From assembly GCA_031555315.1 (NCBI GenBank), contig JAVBUO010000008.1, positions 1-64,000 on the forward strand: a stretch of DNA of 64,000 bases, in the 5' to 3' direction. The notes beneath the pieces are model-generated. The model did not search any database, was not told the origin of the DNA, and saw nothing but the letters and a program-made list of their open reading frames with translations. The stretch comes from JAVBJV01 sp031555315. Its GTDB lineage: Bacteria > Pseudomonadota > Alphaproteobacteria > Acetobacterales > Acetobacteraceae. The position numbers were made by a program, and so were the translations under genes. Positions 1-8,400 of the stretch are shown piece after piece (position 1 is the stretch's first letter; the number at the start of each line of letters is the position of its first letter).

Positions 1-377
1 CGCAGCTCGCTGCCGCCGCAGAGCATGCCCTCGGACAGCTCGCCGCGGAGCTTGCCGGTTTTGATCATCATGCCGCCGGGCAGCGTCGCGCCCTCGAGGC
101 AGACGGGCACGATTTCGCCGCCCGTGAGGTTCTGCGCGCCCGTGACGATCTGCAGCGGCCTGTCGCCGCCGACGTCGATCTGACACACCCACAGGTGGTC
201 CGAATTCGGGTGACGCGCCATGGACAGCACGCGGCCCGTGACGATATTGGAAATACCCGCGCCGAGCGCTTCGGTTCCCTCCACGCCGGTGCCGGTCATG
301 ATCATGCGCTCCGCGACCAGCGCGGCGTCCTCGGGGACGTCCGCGTAGGCGCGAATCCAGTTCAACGGTGCTTTCAT
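1..377 (-). CDS. pheT: Phenylalanine--tRNA ligase beta subunit, N-terminal part (runs off left edge)
   Basis: This is the first 125 codons of PheT, the tRNA-binding and editing subunit that pairs with PheS to charge tRNA-Phe in the cytoplasm. The start ATG at 375-377 follows a purine-rich GGGGAGA ribosome site, and the protein opens MKAPLNWIRAYADVPED. Next comes the EMAP/OB-fold tRNA-binding domain found at the N-terminus of bacterial PheT, recognisable by HPNSDHLWVCQIDVG and then IVTGAQN. It lies 17 bases downstream of pheS on the same strand, the normal bacterial order, and should share the T-box-controlled transcript. The style and the T-box point to a Firmicute, unlike everything right of about 4.5 kb. 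Confidence 0.93.
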   Translation of the reverse strand, partial: MKAPLNWIRAYADVPEDAALVAERMIMTGTGVEGTEALGAGISNIVTGRVLSMARHPNSDHLWVCQIDVGGDRPLQIVTGAQNLTGGEIVPVCLEGATLPGGMMIKTGKLRGELSEGMLCGGSEL

Positions 378-394
378 GCGGTTTCTCCCCTTTC

Positions 395-1417
395 TTAACG
401 GAATTGATCCAGGAACCGGAGGTCGCCCTCATACAAAAGCCGGAGATCGCCGATGCCGTACTTGAGCAGCGCGATCCGCTCCAAGCCCATGCCGAACGCG
501 AACCCGGAATAGACCGACGAGTCGATGCCGCACAGGTCCAGCACCTTCGGATTGACCATGCCGCAGCCTAAAATCTCGATCCAGCCGGTGCCTTTGCAGA
601 CGCGGCAGCCCTTGCCGTGGCACGCCATGCACGTTAAGTCAACTTCGGCGGACGGCTCGGTGAACGGGAAGAACGACGGGCGGAACCGCGTCTGCACGTC
701 CTCGCCGTACAGCCCCTTGGCAAACGCGTCGAGCGTGCCTTTGAGGTTCGCCATCGAGATGTCCTTGTCGACGATCAGCCCTTCCATCTGGTGGAACACC
801 GGCGAATGCGTCGCGTCCAGTTCGTCGGCGCGGAACACGCGGCCCGGGCAGACGATGCGGATCGGCGGCTTGCGCGAGAGCATGGTCCGCGCCTGCACCG
901 GCGACGTGTGCGTGCGCAGGACGATGTTTTCCTCGATGTAGAACGTGTCCTGCGCGTCGCGCGCCGGGTGGTTCTTCGGCAGGTTCAAAAGCTCGAAGTT
1001 GTACGTGTCCAATTCGACCTCCGGCCCTTCGACGACCTCGTAGCCCATGCCGGTGAAGATGTCGACCAGATCGTTCAGCACCATGGAGATCGGGTGCAGC
1101 GTGCCGAGCTTCGGCAGCGGGCGCGGCTCGGTGACGTCGATCGCTTCGTTTTGAAGCTGCGCCGCGCGCTCCTTGCGCTTGAGCTCCGCCGCGCGCGCGT
1201 CGAGCAGGCCTTCCACCGTTTCGCGCGCGTCGTTGACCATCGCGCCGAACTTCGGCCGCTCCTCGGGCGACAGTTGGCCCATGTTGCGCAAAAGCGCGGT
1301 GATCTGGCCTTTTCTGCCGGAAAGCTGCACCCGCAGCGCTTCCAGCTCGGCGGTGGTTTCGACGCGCGCCAGGGTTTCCCGCGCCTTGTCGAGGATCTGC
1401 CGGATGATTTCCTCCAT
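395..1417 (-). CDS. pheS: Phenylalanine--tRNA ligase alpha subunit
   Basis: Catalytic subunit of phenylalanyl-tRNA synthetase, 340 aa, a normal length for PheS. The N-terminal coiled-coil arm covers roughly residues 1-85. The class II core follows, with motif 2 around FRADELDATHSPVFHQMEG and motif 3 at GFAFGMGLERIALLKYGI near the C-terminus. The stretch CMACHGKGCRVCKGTGWIEI is a cysteine-rich insert typical of Firmicute and many other bacterial PheS proteins. I chose the ATG at 1415-1417 because GGAGGGA lies five bases upstream and the protein then begins MEEIIRQILDKA; an upstream extension in frame is only leader sequence. Transcription should be controlled by the T-box element upstream. Confidence 0.97.
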   Translation of the reverse strand: MEEIIRQILDKARETLARVETTAELEALRVQLSGRKGQITALLRNMGQLSPEERPKFGAMVNDARETVEGLLDARAAELKRKERAAQLQNEAIDVTEPRPLPKLGTLHPISMVLNDLVDIFTGMGYEVVEGPEVELDTYNFELLNLPKNHPARDAQDTFYIEENIVLRTHTSPVQARTMLSRKPPIRIVCPGRVFRADELDATHSPVFHQMEGLIVDKDISMANLKGTLDAFAKGLYGEDVQTRFRPSFFPFTEPSAEVDLTCMACHGKGCRVCKGTGWIEILGCGMVNPKVLDLCGIDSSVYSGFAFGMGLERIALLKYGIGDLRLLYEGDLRFLDQFR

Positions 1418-1477
1418 ATAGCTCCCTCCGTTCGGTTTGGGCTTTCTTTTTGGGGCTGTCGCGGTGGGAGGGAAACG

Positions 1478-1635
1478 CTGGGACTCCGTCCCAGACCCTG
1501 CCAAAGGACCTTCGGCCCTTTGGAATCCCTTCTTTTTCGCCTCACGGCGGGTTGCGCTTTTCGCACCAACCCTAGGAAGGGATTCTTAAGGGCCAATGGC
1601 CCTTAAGTGGGGTTCCAAGGGGTGAAACCCCTTGG
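1478..1635. repeat. Cluster of four stem-loop inverted repeats in the pheS leader
   Basis: Four inverted repeats lie between the T-box terminator and pheS. CTGGGAC/GTCCCAG is at 1478-1494. CCAAAGGaCC/GGcCCTTTGG is at 1501-1523. CTTAAGGGCC/GGCCCTTAAG is at 1585-1607 (perfect, 10 bp). CCAAGGGG/CCCCTTGG is at 1615-1635 (perfect, 8 bp). The packing of short GC-rich hairpins in an intergenic region resembles REP/BIME-type dispersed repeats known from clostridial genomes. That they are dispersed is inference, because only one copy is in the window. None has a U-run in the pheS direction, so they do not look like terminators. Confidence 0.6.
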
Positions 1636-1677
1636 CGTTCCTTGGCCCGTCACAACCGCCCTTTTAAGAAAGCAAAA

Positions 1678-1709
1678 CGTGCCTGCATCCGCAAAGGGAC
1701 GCAGGCACG
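1678..1709 (-). terminator. T-box intrinsic terminator
   Basis: On the minus strand the stem is CGTGCCTGC...GCAGGCACG with a short inner helix, followed by TTTTGCTTTCTT. It sits directly after the T-box sequence and is mutually exclusive with the antiterminator in this riboswitch class. Confidence 0.85.
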
Positions 1710-1917
1710 AGCGTGGTACCACCCTTCTTTGCCGCTGACACGGCCTCTACGGGATAACGGGCGCGTTCCCGGCTCCGCCTTCCGTTCGCGACATGCGCGA
1801 ACTCAGCGGAGCAGCTCCGGAGTGAATGTCCCGCTCGGTCGGGACGCGGCTTTCAGCCTGGGCCGCGCTCTCTTTACCCTCGCGATGGTCGCGGGCGTTG
1901 TCTCCTTCATTGCCGAT
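1678..1917 (-). ncRNA. T-box leader (tRNA-Phe-sensing riboswitch) of pheST
   Basis: Read on the minus strand, 1712-1725 gives AGGGTGGTACCACG, the near-invariant T-box that pairs with the acceptor end of uncharged tRNA. An intrinsic terminator hairpin follows at once. The upstream 170 bases are rich in pairable segments, as expected for stem I. A TTC triplet on the minus strand (1824-1826), in the loop after a CGAGCGGGACA segment, is a plausible phenylalanine specifier, though I could not fold the RNA to prove it. In the known mechanism, uncharged tRNA-Phe stabilises the antiterminator and lets pheST be transcribed. T-boxes are characteristic of Firmicutes and some Actinobacteria, not Alphaproteobacteria. 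Confidence 0.9.
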
Positions 1918-1923
1918 GCAAAG

Positions 1924-1952
1924 GGTATATCATGGATGGCGGGCGTTGTCAA
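1924..1952 (-). promoter_or_regulatory. Sigma-70/SigA-type promoter of the pheST T-box transcript
   Basis: On the minus strand TTGACA (1947-1952) is separated by exactly 17 bases from TATACC (1924-1929). The predicted start near 1917 places the whole T-box element in the leader. The -35 is perfect, and the -10 matches TATAAT at four of six positions. Confidence 0.7.
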
Positions 1953-2011
1953 GAGGGACATTGGCATGATTCGGGTTGTCCCGCTTCTCATATTTATGAA
2001 TTTTGCCTAGA

Positions 2012-4666
2012 TTACTCCGTCCGCAGCGCCTCCACCGGATCCTTCTTCGCCGCGATGCGCGACGGAATCAGGCCCGCGATCAGCGTCAGCAACACGCTGA
2101 TGACCACCAGCGCGATGCCGCCGTACAGCGGCAGCGCCGAGATACCGGACACGCCCGCCAGCGACTTGATGATGATGTTGATCGGGATGTTCAACAGCAT
2201 CGTGATGCCGATGCCAAGCCCGCCCGCGACGAGGCCGACGATGAACGTTTCGGCGTTGAACACGCGCGAGATGTCGCGCTTGGACGCGCCGATGCTGCGC
2301 AGAATGCCGATTTCCTTCGTGCGCTCCAGCACCGAAATGTAGGTGATAATGCCGATCATGATCGACGAGACGACCAGCGAGATGCTGACGAACGCGATCA
2401 GCACGTACGAAATGATGTCGATGATCGAGCTGACCGACGACACCATCAGGCCGATCAGGTCGGTGTAGCCGATGACGGATTCCTCATGGCCCTCCGCGCG
2501 CCGCGCGTCGTTGTACGCGGCGATCAGCGCAGTGATCTTTTCCTTGCCCTCGAAATCCGGCGGGTAGATGTCGATGCCGTCGGGCTTCGCGTAGTCGACC
2601 CAGCCGAACAGCTCGAGGTTGTCTTCATAGGTCGTCTGCGACGCGCCGTTCGTCATCGCGGCCATCTGCTGCGTGATCATCTTGATCAACTGTTCCCGAC
2701 CGAGCAGCGCCATCGCCTGCTTCGCTTGCGTCTGCTGCGCTTCCGGCAGGGTCAGCAGGAACTCGTCGAGGTTTTCCGCGGTCAGGCTCGCCAGCGTGTC
2801 ACCGATGGAGAACGGCATGCCGGTGAACACGTTGATCTCCGGGGATTCGCGCTGCGCCCAGACGACGCCGCTCTCGGCGTTCCGCTCGATGACATAGCCG
2901 GTCAGTTCCGGCGTGTACAAGACATTGGCGTTGACGAAGGTCTCCTGGCTCTCCGGGTCGGGCCGGAGGATGCCGACGACGCGCAGGTTCAGCGCGCTTT
3001 CCATCAGCATTTTGAGGTACGCGTCGTCTTGGCTCCGGTCAAGCCAGACCCCTTCCGCCTCGTCAAAGGTGTAGTAGGAAGACTGCGGCACAAGCTTGTA
3101 GGTCTGCCGGAGGATGTCCTCATAGGCAAAGCGCGCGGTTTCGACCTTGGGCGTGGCCTGTCCCTTGCGCAGCGCGTCCATGATCGATTCCAGCTCGTTG
3201 GGATCCATCAGGCCGAGCGAGTACAGCGTGATGTCGCTGATCTCGTTCCTGCGGCTGACGACGATCGCGATTTCGTCGTACGCCTCCGGCCAGCGGCCCG
3301 CGACGACGTCGTACTGCGATTCGAGCGTCTCGGGGCTTCCGACCAGCTCCGCCCACGCGCTGCCGCTCATTGCGCCGCCCATGACGCTCATGCCGCGCAT
3401 GTTCATCGCGAACGCGTTGCCCGCGCCGTTTGCGCCAAAGTTGTTGAACATCTCGCTGGGCTGCACCGGAAGCAGCTCGTCCAGCGCGTCGGATTTGTAG
3501 ACATGCAGGTCGATGTCGTACGCGTACTCGATCAGGTCGGCGGCGTCGCGGATTTCCTTGCCTTCGTCGCTCTCGATGTACGCCTTGAACCGCTCCAGGT
3601 CGTTGTAGGTCACCTGCGCGGTGAATGTGGACATCATCTCGGTCACGATGTTGTTGGAGTACACGGCGTCGCGCTCATGCTTGAGGCTTCTGTCGCCGCG
3701 CGCGTCCATCATCGTGTTCATCATGCTGCTGAAATCCATCGTCTGGCTCTGAATCTGGATCGGGTATGTGGACATCGTGTCCTTTTGAATGCGGGCGATG
3801 TAGTTGTTCATGCCGCTCGACAGCGACAGGATCAGCGCGATGCCGATGATGCCGATGGAGCCCGCGAACGCGGTCAACACCGTGCGGGTCTTTTTCGTCA
3901 TCAGGTTGTTCAGGCTCAGCGTAAGCGCGGTCAGGAACGACATCGATGTTTTCTTGCGCCTGGGCGGTTTGACGCCCGCCGGCGCGGCCTCGATCTCCAC
4001 CGGGTTGGTGTCCGAAATCACCCTGCCGTCGAGCAGCCGGATGATGCGGGTCGAGCACGCCTCGGCAAGCTCCGCGTTGTGCGTCACCATCAGCACCAGC
4101 CTATCCCGGGCGATCTCCCGGAGCAGCTCCATGATCGACGCGCTCGTTTCCGAATCCAGCGCGCCGGTCGGCTCGTCGGCCAGCAGGATGTCCGGGTTGT
4201 TGACCAGCGACCGCGCGATCGCGACGCGCTGCATCTGGCCGCCCGACAACTGGTTCGGTTTCTTTTTGATCTGGTCGGACAGGCCGACCTTTTCAAGCGC
4301 CGCCACCGCGCGCCGACGCCGCTCTTCCCTGGAGATGCCGGCCAGCGTCATCGCCAGTTCGACGTTCGACAGCACCGTCTGGTGCATGATCAGGTTGTAA
4401 TTTTGAAAAATGAAGCCGATCGACGTGTTGCGGTAGATGTCCCAATCGACATCCCGGAACGCGGTGGTGGACACGTCGTTGATGAACAGATTGCCGCTCG
4501 TGTAGCGGTCAAGGCCGCCGATGATGTTCAGCATCGTCGTCTTGCCGCAGCCCGACGGGCCGAGCAGCGCGACCAGATCGCCCTGCTTGGCATTCAGGCT
4601 GACATCGGCCACTGCCAGCGCATCGCCATAACGTTTACTGAGTTTTTCGAGAACAAGCGTACCCAT
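2012..4666 (-). CDS. FtsX/MacB-type ABC transporter (ATPase-permease fusion) with a foreign N-terminus
   Basis: As read, 884 aa. From about residue 45 it is a clostridial-type MacB-like ABC protein. It has an ATPase with LNIIGGLDRYTSG, Q-loop FIFQNYNL, signature LSGGQMQRVAIARSLV and Walker B ILLADEPTGALDSETS. A linker and a first membrane segment near GSIGIIGIALILSLSSG follow, then a long extracytoplasmic region and a C-terminal FtsX permease domain with three membrane spans ending VEALRTE. Such fusions act on envelope lipids, peptides or proteins, and the substrate here is unknown. The first ~35-40 residues (MGTLVLEKLSKRYGDAL...) look instead like a PotA-type polyamine ATPase, and the gene sits 5 bases after a PotC-like permease. 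I infer the ORF is an artificial fusion across the Walker A motif, so the true N-terminus is not in this window. Confidence 0.8.
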   Translation of the reverse strand: MGTLVLEKLSKRYGDALAVADVSLNAKQGDLVALLGPSGCGKTTMLNIIGGLDRYTSGNLFINDVSTTAFRDVDWDIYRNTSIGFIFQNYNLIMHQTVLSNVELAMTLAGISREERRRRAVAALEKVGLSDQIKKKPNQLSGGQMQRVAIARSLVNNPDILLADEPTGALDSETSASIMELLREIARDRLVLMVTHNAELAEACSTRIIRLLDGRVISDTNPVEIEAAPAGVKPPRRKKTSMSFLTALTLSLNNLMTKKTRTVLTAFAGSIGIIGIALILSLSSGMNNYIARIQKDTMSTYPIQIQSQTMDFSSMMNTMMDARGDRSLKHERDAVYSNNIVTEMMSTFTAQVTYNDLERFKAYIESDEGKEIRDAADLIEYAYDIDLHVYKSDALDELLPVQPSEMFNNFGANGAGNAFAMNMRGMSVMGGAMSGSAWAELVGSPETLESQYDVVAGRWPEAYDEIAIVVSRRNEISDITLYSLGLMDPNELESIMDALRKGQATPKVETARFAYEDILRQTYKLVPQSSYYTFDEAEGVWLDRSQDDAYLKMLMESALNLRVVGILRPDPESQETFVNANVLYTPELTGYVIERNAESGVVWAQRESPEINVFTGMPFSIGDTLASLTAENLDEFLLTLPEAQQTQAKQAMALLGREQLIKMITQQMAAMTNGASQTTYEDNLELFGWVDYAKPDGIDIYPPDFEGKEKITALIAAYNDARRAEGHEESVIGYTDLIGLMVSSVSSIIDIISYVLIAFVSISLVVSSIMIGIITYISVLERTKEIGILRSIGASKRDISRVFNAETFIVGLVAGGLGIGITMLLNIPINIIIKSLAGVSGISALPLYGGIALVVISVLLTLIAGLIPSRIAAKKDPVEALRTE
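4532..4567. other. Probable chimeric join inside Walker A codons
   Basis: The minus strand here encodes ALLGPSGCGKTTM. Right of it lies a PotA-like N-terminus in an alphaproteobacterial putA-pot gene run. Left of it lies a MacB/FtsX protein neighbouring T-box-controlled pheST. Roughly 25-30 bases of Walker A coding sequence could be identical in two unrelated ABC genes, enough to mislead a short-read assembler. The exact breakpoint cannot be placed within this shared stretch. Confidence 0.8.
4541..4666 (-). pseudogene. PotA-like polyamine ABC transporter ATPase, N-terminal fragment
   Basis: The first ~42 codons read MGTLVLEKLSKRYGDALAVA and continue to the Walker A motif GPSGCGKTT, the usual opening of PotA/FbpC-type ATPases that energise spermidine/putrescine-type importers. 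The ATG at 4664-4666 lies five bases after the stop of the PotC-like permease, so the two were one operon. After Walker A the sequence switches to a MacB-type ATPase, so the remaining ~300 residues expected of PotA are absent. I read this as loss by contig misjoin rather than a real pseudogene. Confidence 0.65.
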
Positions 4667-4671
4667 GCGTC

Positions 4672-5472
4672 TTACACCACCCGGGAAAGCCGCACGAAGC
4701 GGTCGGTTATCAGCATCAGCGCGGCAACCAGCACGATCTGCACCGTGGCCACCGCCGCCAGCGTCGGATCCATCCGGAATTCGAGATAGTTCAGCATCGC
4801 CACCGGCAGTGTCGACCGGCCCGGCCCCACCAGTAACAGCGACAGTTCCAGATTCTCGAAACTCTGGATGAACGAGAACAATGCCGCCGCAACGATCCCC
4901 GGCCGCAGCATCGGCAGCGTCACACGGCGGAACACCGTGAACGGATGCGCCCCCAGATTGGCCGCGGCTTCCTCGGGCGAGCGGTCCAGTCCCTGCAGGC
5001 TGGCGGTCACCAGCCGCACCGTCCACGGAATGGTCAACAGCACATGCGCGGCCACCAGACCCGGCAGCGTCGCGGTGATGTCCTGGTCCAGCCATTCTTC
5101 GGCACGCAGATAGAACATGTAGAGCGCCACGCCCGAAACGACACCCGGCACCATCAACGGCCCCAGCAGCAGTGTGTTCAGCGCCCCCTTGCCCCGAATG
5201 GACGATCGCGCCAGCGCCAACGCCGCCGCCGTACCCAATGGCACGCCGATCAGTGTCGCCAGGGCCGCCACCTGGAAGCTGGTCAGAAACCCGCGCGAAA
5301 ACTCGCGCTTCATCCAGGCGTTCACATACCAGCGGGTGGTGAACCCTTCCGGCGGAAAACTGACGATCTCCTGGTTGAAGAAGCTGATCAGCACCACCAT
5401 CACAACCGGGGCCAGAATCAGCGCATAAACCCCGATGACGGTGCTGCGAAACAGAAAGCGGTTGGTGTTCAT
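4672..5472 (-). CDS. PotC-like ABC transporter permease (spermidine/putrescine type)
   Basis: 266 aa inner-membrane permease of the binding-protein-dependent superfamily. It opens with a hydrophobic span (STVIGVYALILAPVVMVVLI) followed by FFNQEIVSFPPEGFTTRWY, the classic PotC N-terminal signature. Five to six membrane spans can be seen. The cytoplasmic EAA loop that contacts the ATPase is at EEAAANLGAHPFTVFRRVTLP. It begins 24 bases after the putA stop and is followed by an ATPase start 5 bases on, so it belongs to a putA-associated transport operon. Its partner permease (PotB) and receptor (PotD) are not in the window and presumably lay beyond the join. The substrate could be a polyamine or another small cation. 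Confidence 0.87.
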   Translation of the reverse strand: MNTNRFLFRSTVIGVYALILAPVVMVVLISFFNQEIVSFPPEGFTTRWYVNAWMKREFSRGFLTSFQVAALATLIGVPLGTAAALALARSSIRGKGALNTLLLGPLMVPGVVSGVALYMFYLRAEEWLDQDITATLPGLVAAHVLLTIPWTVRLVTASLQGLDRSPEEAAANLGAHPFTVFRRVTLPMLRPGIVAAALFSFIQSFENLELSLLLVGPGRSTLPVAMLNYLEFRMDPTLAAVATVQIVLVAALMLITDRFVRLSRVV

Positions 5473-5496
5473 CCGGAATTGTCTTTCACGTCTACC

Positions 5497-8400
5497 TCAC
5501 CCTATCGTCATCAGGCTGGCATTGCCACCGGCCGCGGTCGTATTGATGCTGACGGATGTCTCTTTCAGCAGCCATTCCAGCGGATAATCCTCGGCCCCGC
5601 TTGCCAGTGCATCGCTGGTCAGACCGAACAGCGGCACGATCGGACCGGAACGTTCCGCCAGTCGCAGATTGAAATCGCGCATCGTATCGCAATCGCCTTC
5701 GAACAGCACGGCGTCGAATTCGGCGGCTTCCTCGCTGTCGATGGCAACGACATTCCCGTGCGTCTGCAACGCAACACGTTCATAATCGTCTTTGTGAACC
5801 AGCGCACGATTGCCGGTGGCCAGCGCTGCCGCGATCTGGCGGTGCAAGCCTTCGTCCGTGCGGCACACACACAGAACCGCGCCTTTGGCGGACAGTCTGT
5901 ACTGGTTCCGTTCGCCCACCGGGCCGGGCAGGTTCAACATGACGCCGTGCAGCGTCTTCTGCCCGTATCCCGCCACCGCTGAAAATTTTGCCCCCGCCTG
6001 TTCCAGAAACGCCCTGAACGGCTGTGGCACCACAGTCTCGCCTGCAAGCTGCACAGGGGGGCGCGCCGACAGCAGCCGGTGCAGATACAGCGGCCCACCG
6101 GCTTTCGGCCCGGTACCCGACAGCCCATGCCCGCCGAACGGCTGCACGCCGACCACAGCGCCGATCAGGTTGCGATTGACGTAGATGTTACCGGCCGCGA
6201 TCCGCTGCGTCACCCGTTCGATCGTCTCATCGATGCGGCTGTGCACGCCGAAGGTCAACGCATAGCCCGATGCGTTGAGCTGATCGATCAGGGCATCTAT
6301 CTGCTCGCGCCTGAAGCGCAGCACGTGCAGAACCGGGCCGAACACCTCGCGCTTCAGGTCGGCCATCTGATCGATCTCGATCAACGTCGGCGCGATAAAG
6401 TGCCCGTGCGCACATTCTTCCGGCAATGTCAGCGCATGCACCGCATGCCCGGCATCGCGCATCGCCGCAACATGCGCGGCGATCCCTGCCGCCGCTTCCG
6501 CGGTGATCACCGGACCGACATCGGTCGACAGACGATCCGGATTGCCGATGCTCAGTTCGCGCATCGCGCCGCGCAGCATGTCGAGCATCCGCTCCGCCAC
6601 GTCTTCCTGCACGCAGAGCACGCGCAACGCCGAACAACGCTGCCCCGCCGCATCGAACGCCGAGACCAGCACATCGCCCACCACCTGCTCAGCCAGCGCC
6701 GAACTGTCGACGATCAGCGCATTCTGTCCGCCGGTTTCCGCGATCAGCGGGATCGGCTTACCCTGCGGGCACAGGCGCGCGGCCAGTGCCTTCTGGATCA
6801 GCCGCGCCACCTCGGTCGATCCGGTGAACATCACGCCGCGCGTGCGTGCATCGCCGACCAGCAGTGCACCGACATCGCCCGCCCCCGGCAGCAACTGTAC
6901 CGCCCCTGCCGGCACGCCCGCTTCATGCAGGATCTGCACGGCCTGCGCCGCAATCAGCGGTGTTTCCTCGGCCGGCTTCGCCAGCACCGGATTGCCGGCC
7001 GCCAGCGCCGCCGAAACCTGGCCCAGGAAAATCGCCAGCGGGAAGTTCCAGGGGCTGATACACACCACCGGCCCCAACGGACGGTGCGTGCCGTTCGAAA
7101 ACTCCGTTCTGACCTGCCCGGCATAATAACGCAGGAAGTCCACTGCCTCGCGCACTTCGGCAATCGCATTCGGCAAGGTTTTGCCCGCCTCGCGCACGAT
7201 CACCCCCAGCAGCGCGGGCATGCGCGCCTCCATCAGGTCCGCCGCACGCTGCAACACCGCCGCACGTTCGGCGGGCGGGGTCGATTGCCACACCGGCGCC
7301 GCCGTCAATGCATGCCCGAATGCCGCATCCACCTGTTCGGCACTCGCCTCGGCCACGGTGCCGACGACATCGCGCCGATCCGCGGGGTTCAGCACATTGC
7401 GCGCCTGGCCTTCCTGCACGCCGTCGCCAAGCAACGGCGCCGCATGCCACATCTGCTCCTCCACCCCCGCCAACAGCGCGGCCGACAGAGACGCCAGACG
7501 CTGTTCGTTCGACAGATCCAGCCCGGCGGAATTCATCCGACCTTCCAGAATGTCGCGCGGCATGGAAATCTTCATATGCGGCGCCCCCACCGGCACAACC
7601 CGGCGCGCCACCTCCACCGGGTCGGCGATCAGTTCGTCGATCGCCACCGACGCATCGCCGATCCGGTTCACGAACGACGAATTCGCCCCGTTCTCCAGCA
7701 GACGCCGCACCAGATAGGCCAACAGCGTTTCGTGCGTGCCGACCGGCGCGTAGATGCGACATGGCCGGTTCAGCTTCTCGCGGCCGACGACCTCTTCATA
7801 CAGGGGTTCACCCATGCCGTGCAGACACTGGAATTCGTACTGACCGGCGTAGTAATTCGCGCCGGCCATCGTATGGATCGCGGCCAGCGTATGGGCGTTA
7901 TGGGTGGCGAATTGCGGGAAGACCGCATCCGGCGCGGCCAGTAGCCGGCGCGCACAGGCCAGATACGACACATCGGTATGCACCTTGCGCGTATAGACCG
8001 GAAAACCTTCCAGCCCGTCGACCTGAGCGCGTTTGATCTCGCTGTCCCAATAGGCGCCCTTCACCAACCGCACCATGATGCGCCGGTTCGACCGCCGCGC
8101 CAGATCGATCATGTAATCCAGCACGAACGGCGCGCGCTTCTGGTACGCCTGCACCACAAAGCCGATACCGTTCCAGCCGCGCAGTGCCGGGTCGAAACAC
8201 AGGCTCTCCAGCAGATCGAGCGATAGCTCCAGCCGGTCCGCCTCCTCGGCATCGATGTTCAGGCCGATATCGTACTGCCGCGCCAGCAGCACCAGATCGC
8301 GCACCCGCGGCAACAGTTCGGCCATCACCCGTTCGCGCTGCGCACGCGCATAACGCGGATGCAGTGCCGACAGCTTGATCGAGATCCCCGGTCCTTCGTA

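Noticed and set aside
2012..4666. A natural PotA-MacB gene fusion or horizontal insertion of a T-box/pheST block into an alphaproteobacterium
   Set aside because: The switch falls exactly in the most conserved nucleotides the two genes share, both partial operons are cut, and no mobile element or repeat is at the border. A misassembly explains this more simply, though reads are needed to prove it.
2003..4789. 928-aa plus-strand open frame
   Set aside because: It lies opposite the ABC transporter gene, is rich in Arg, Asp, His and Val and lacks any family motif.
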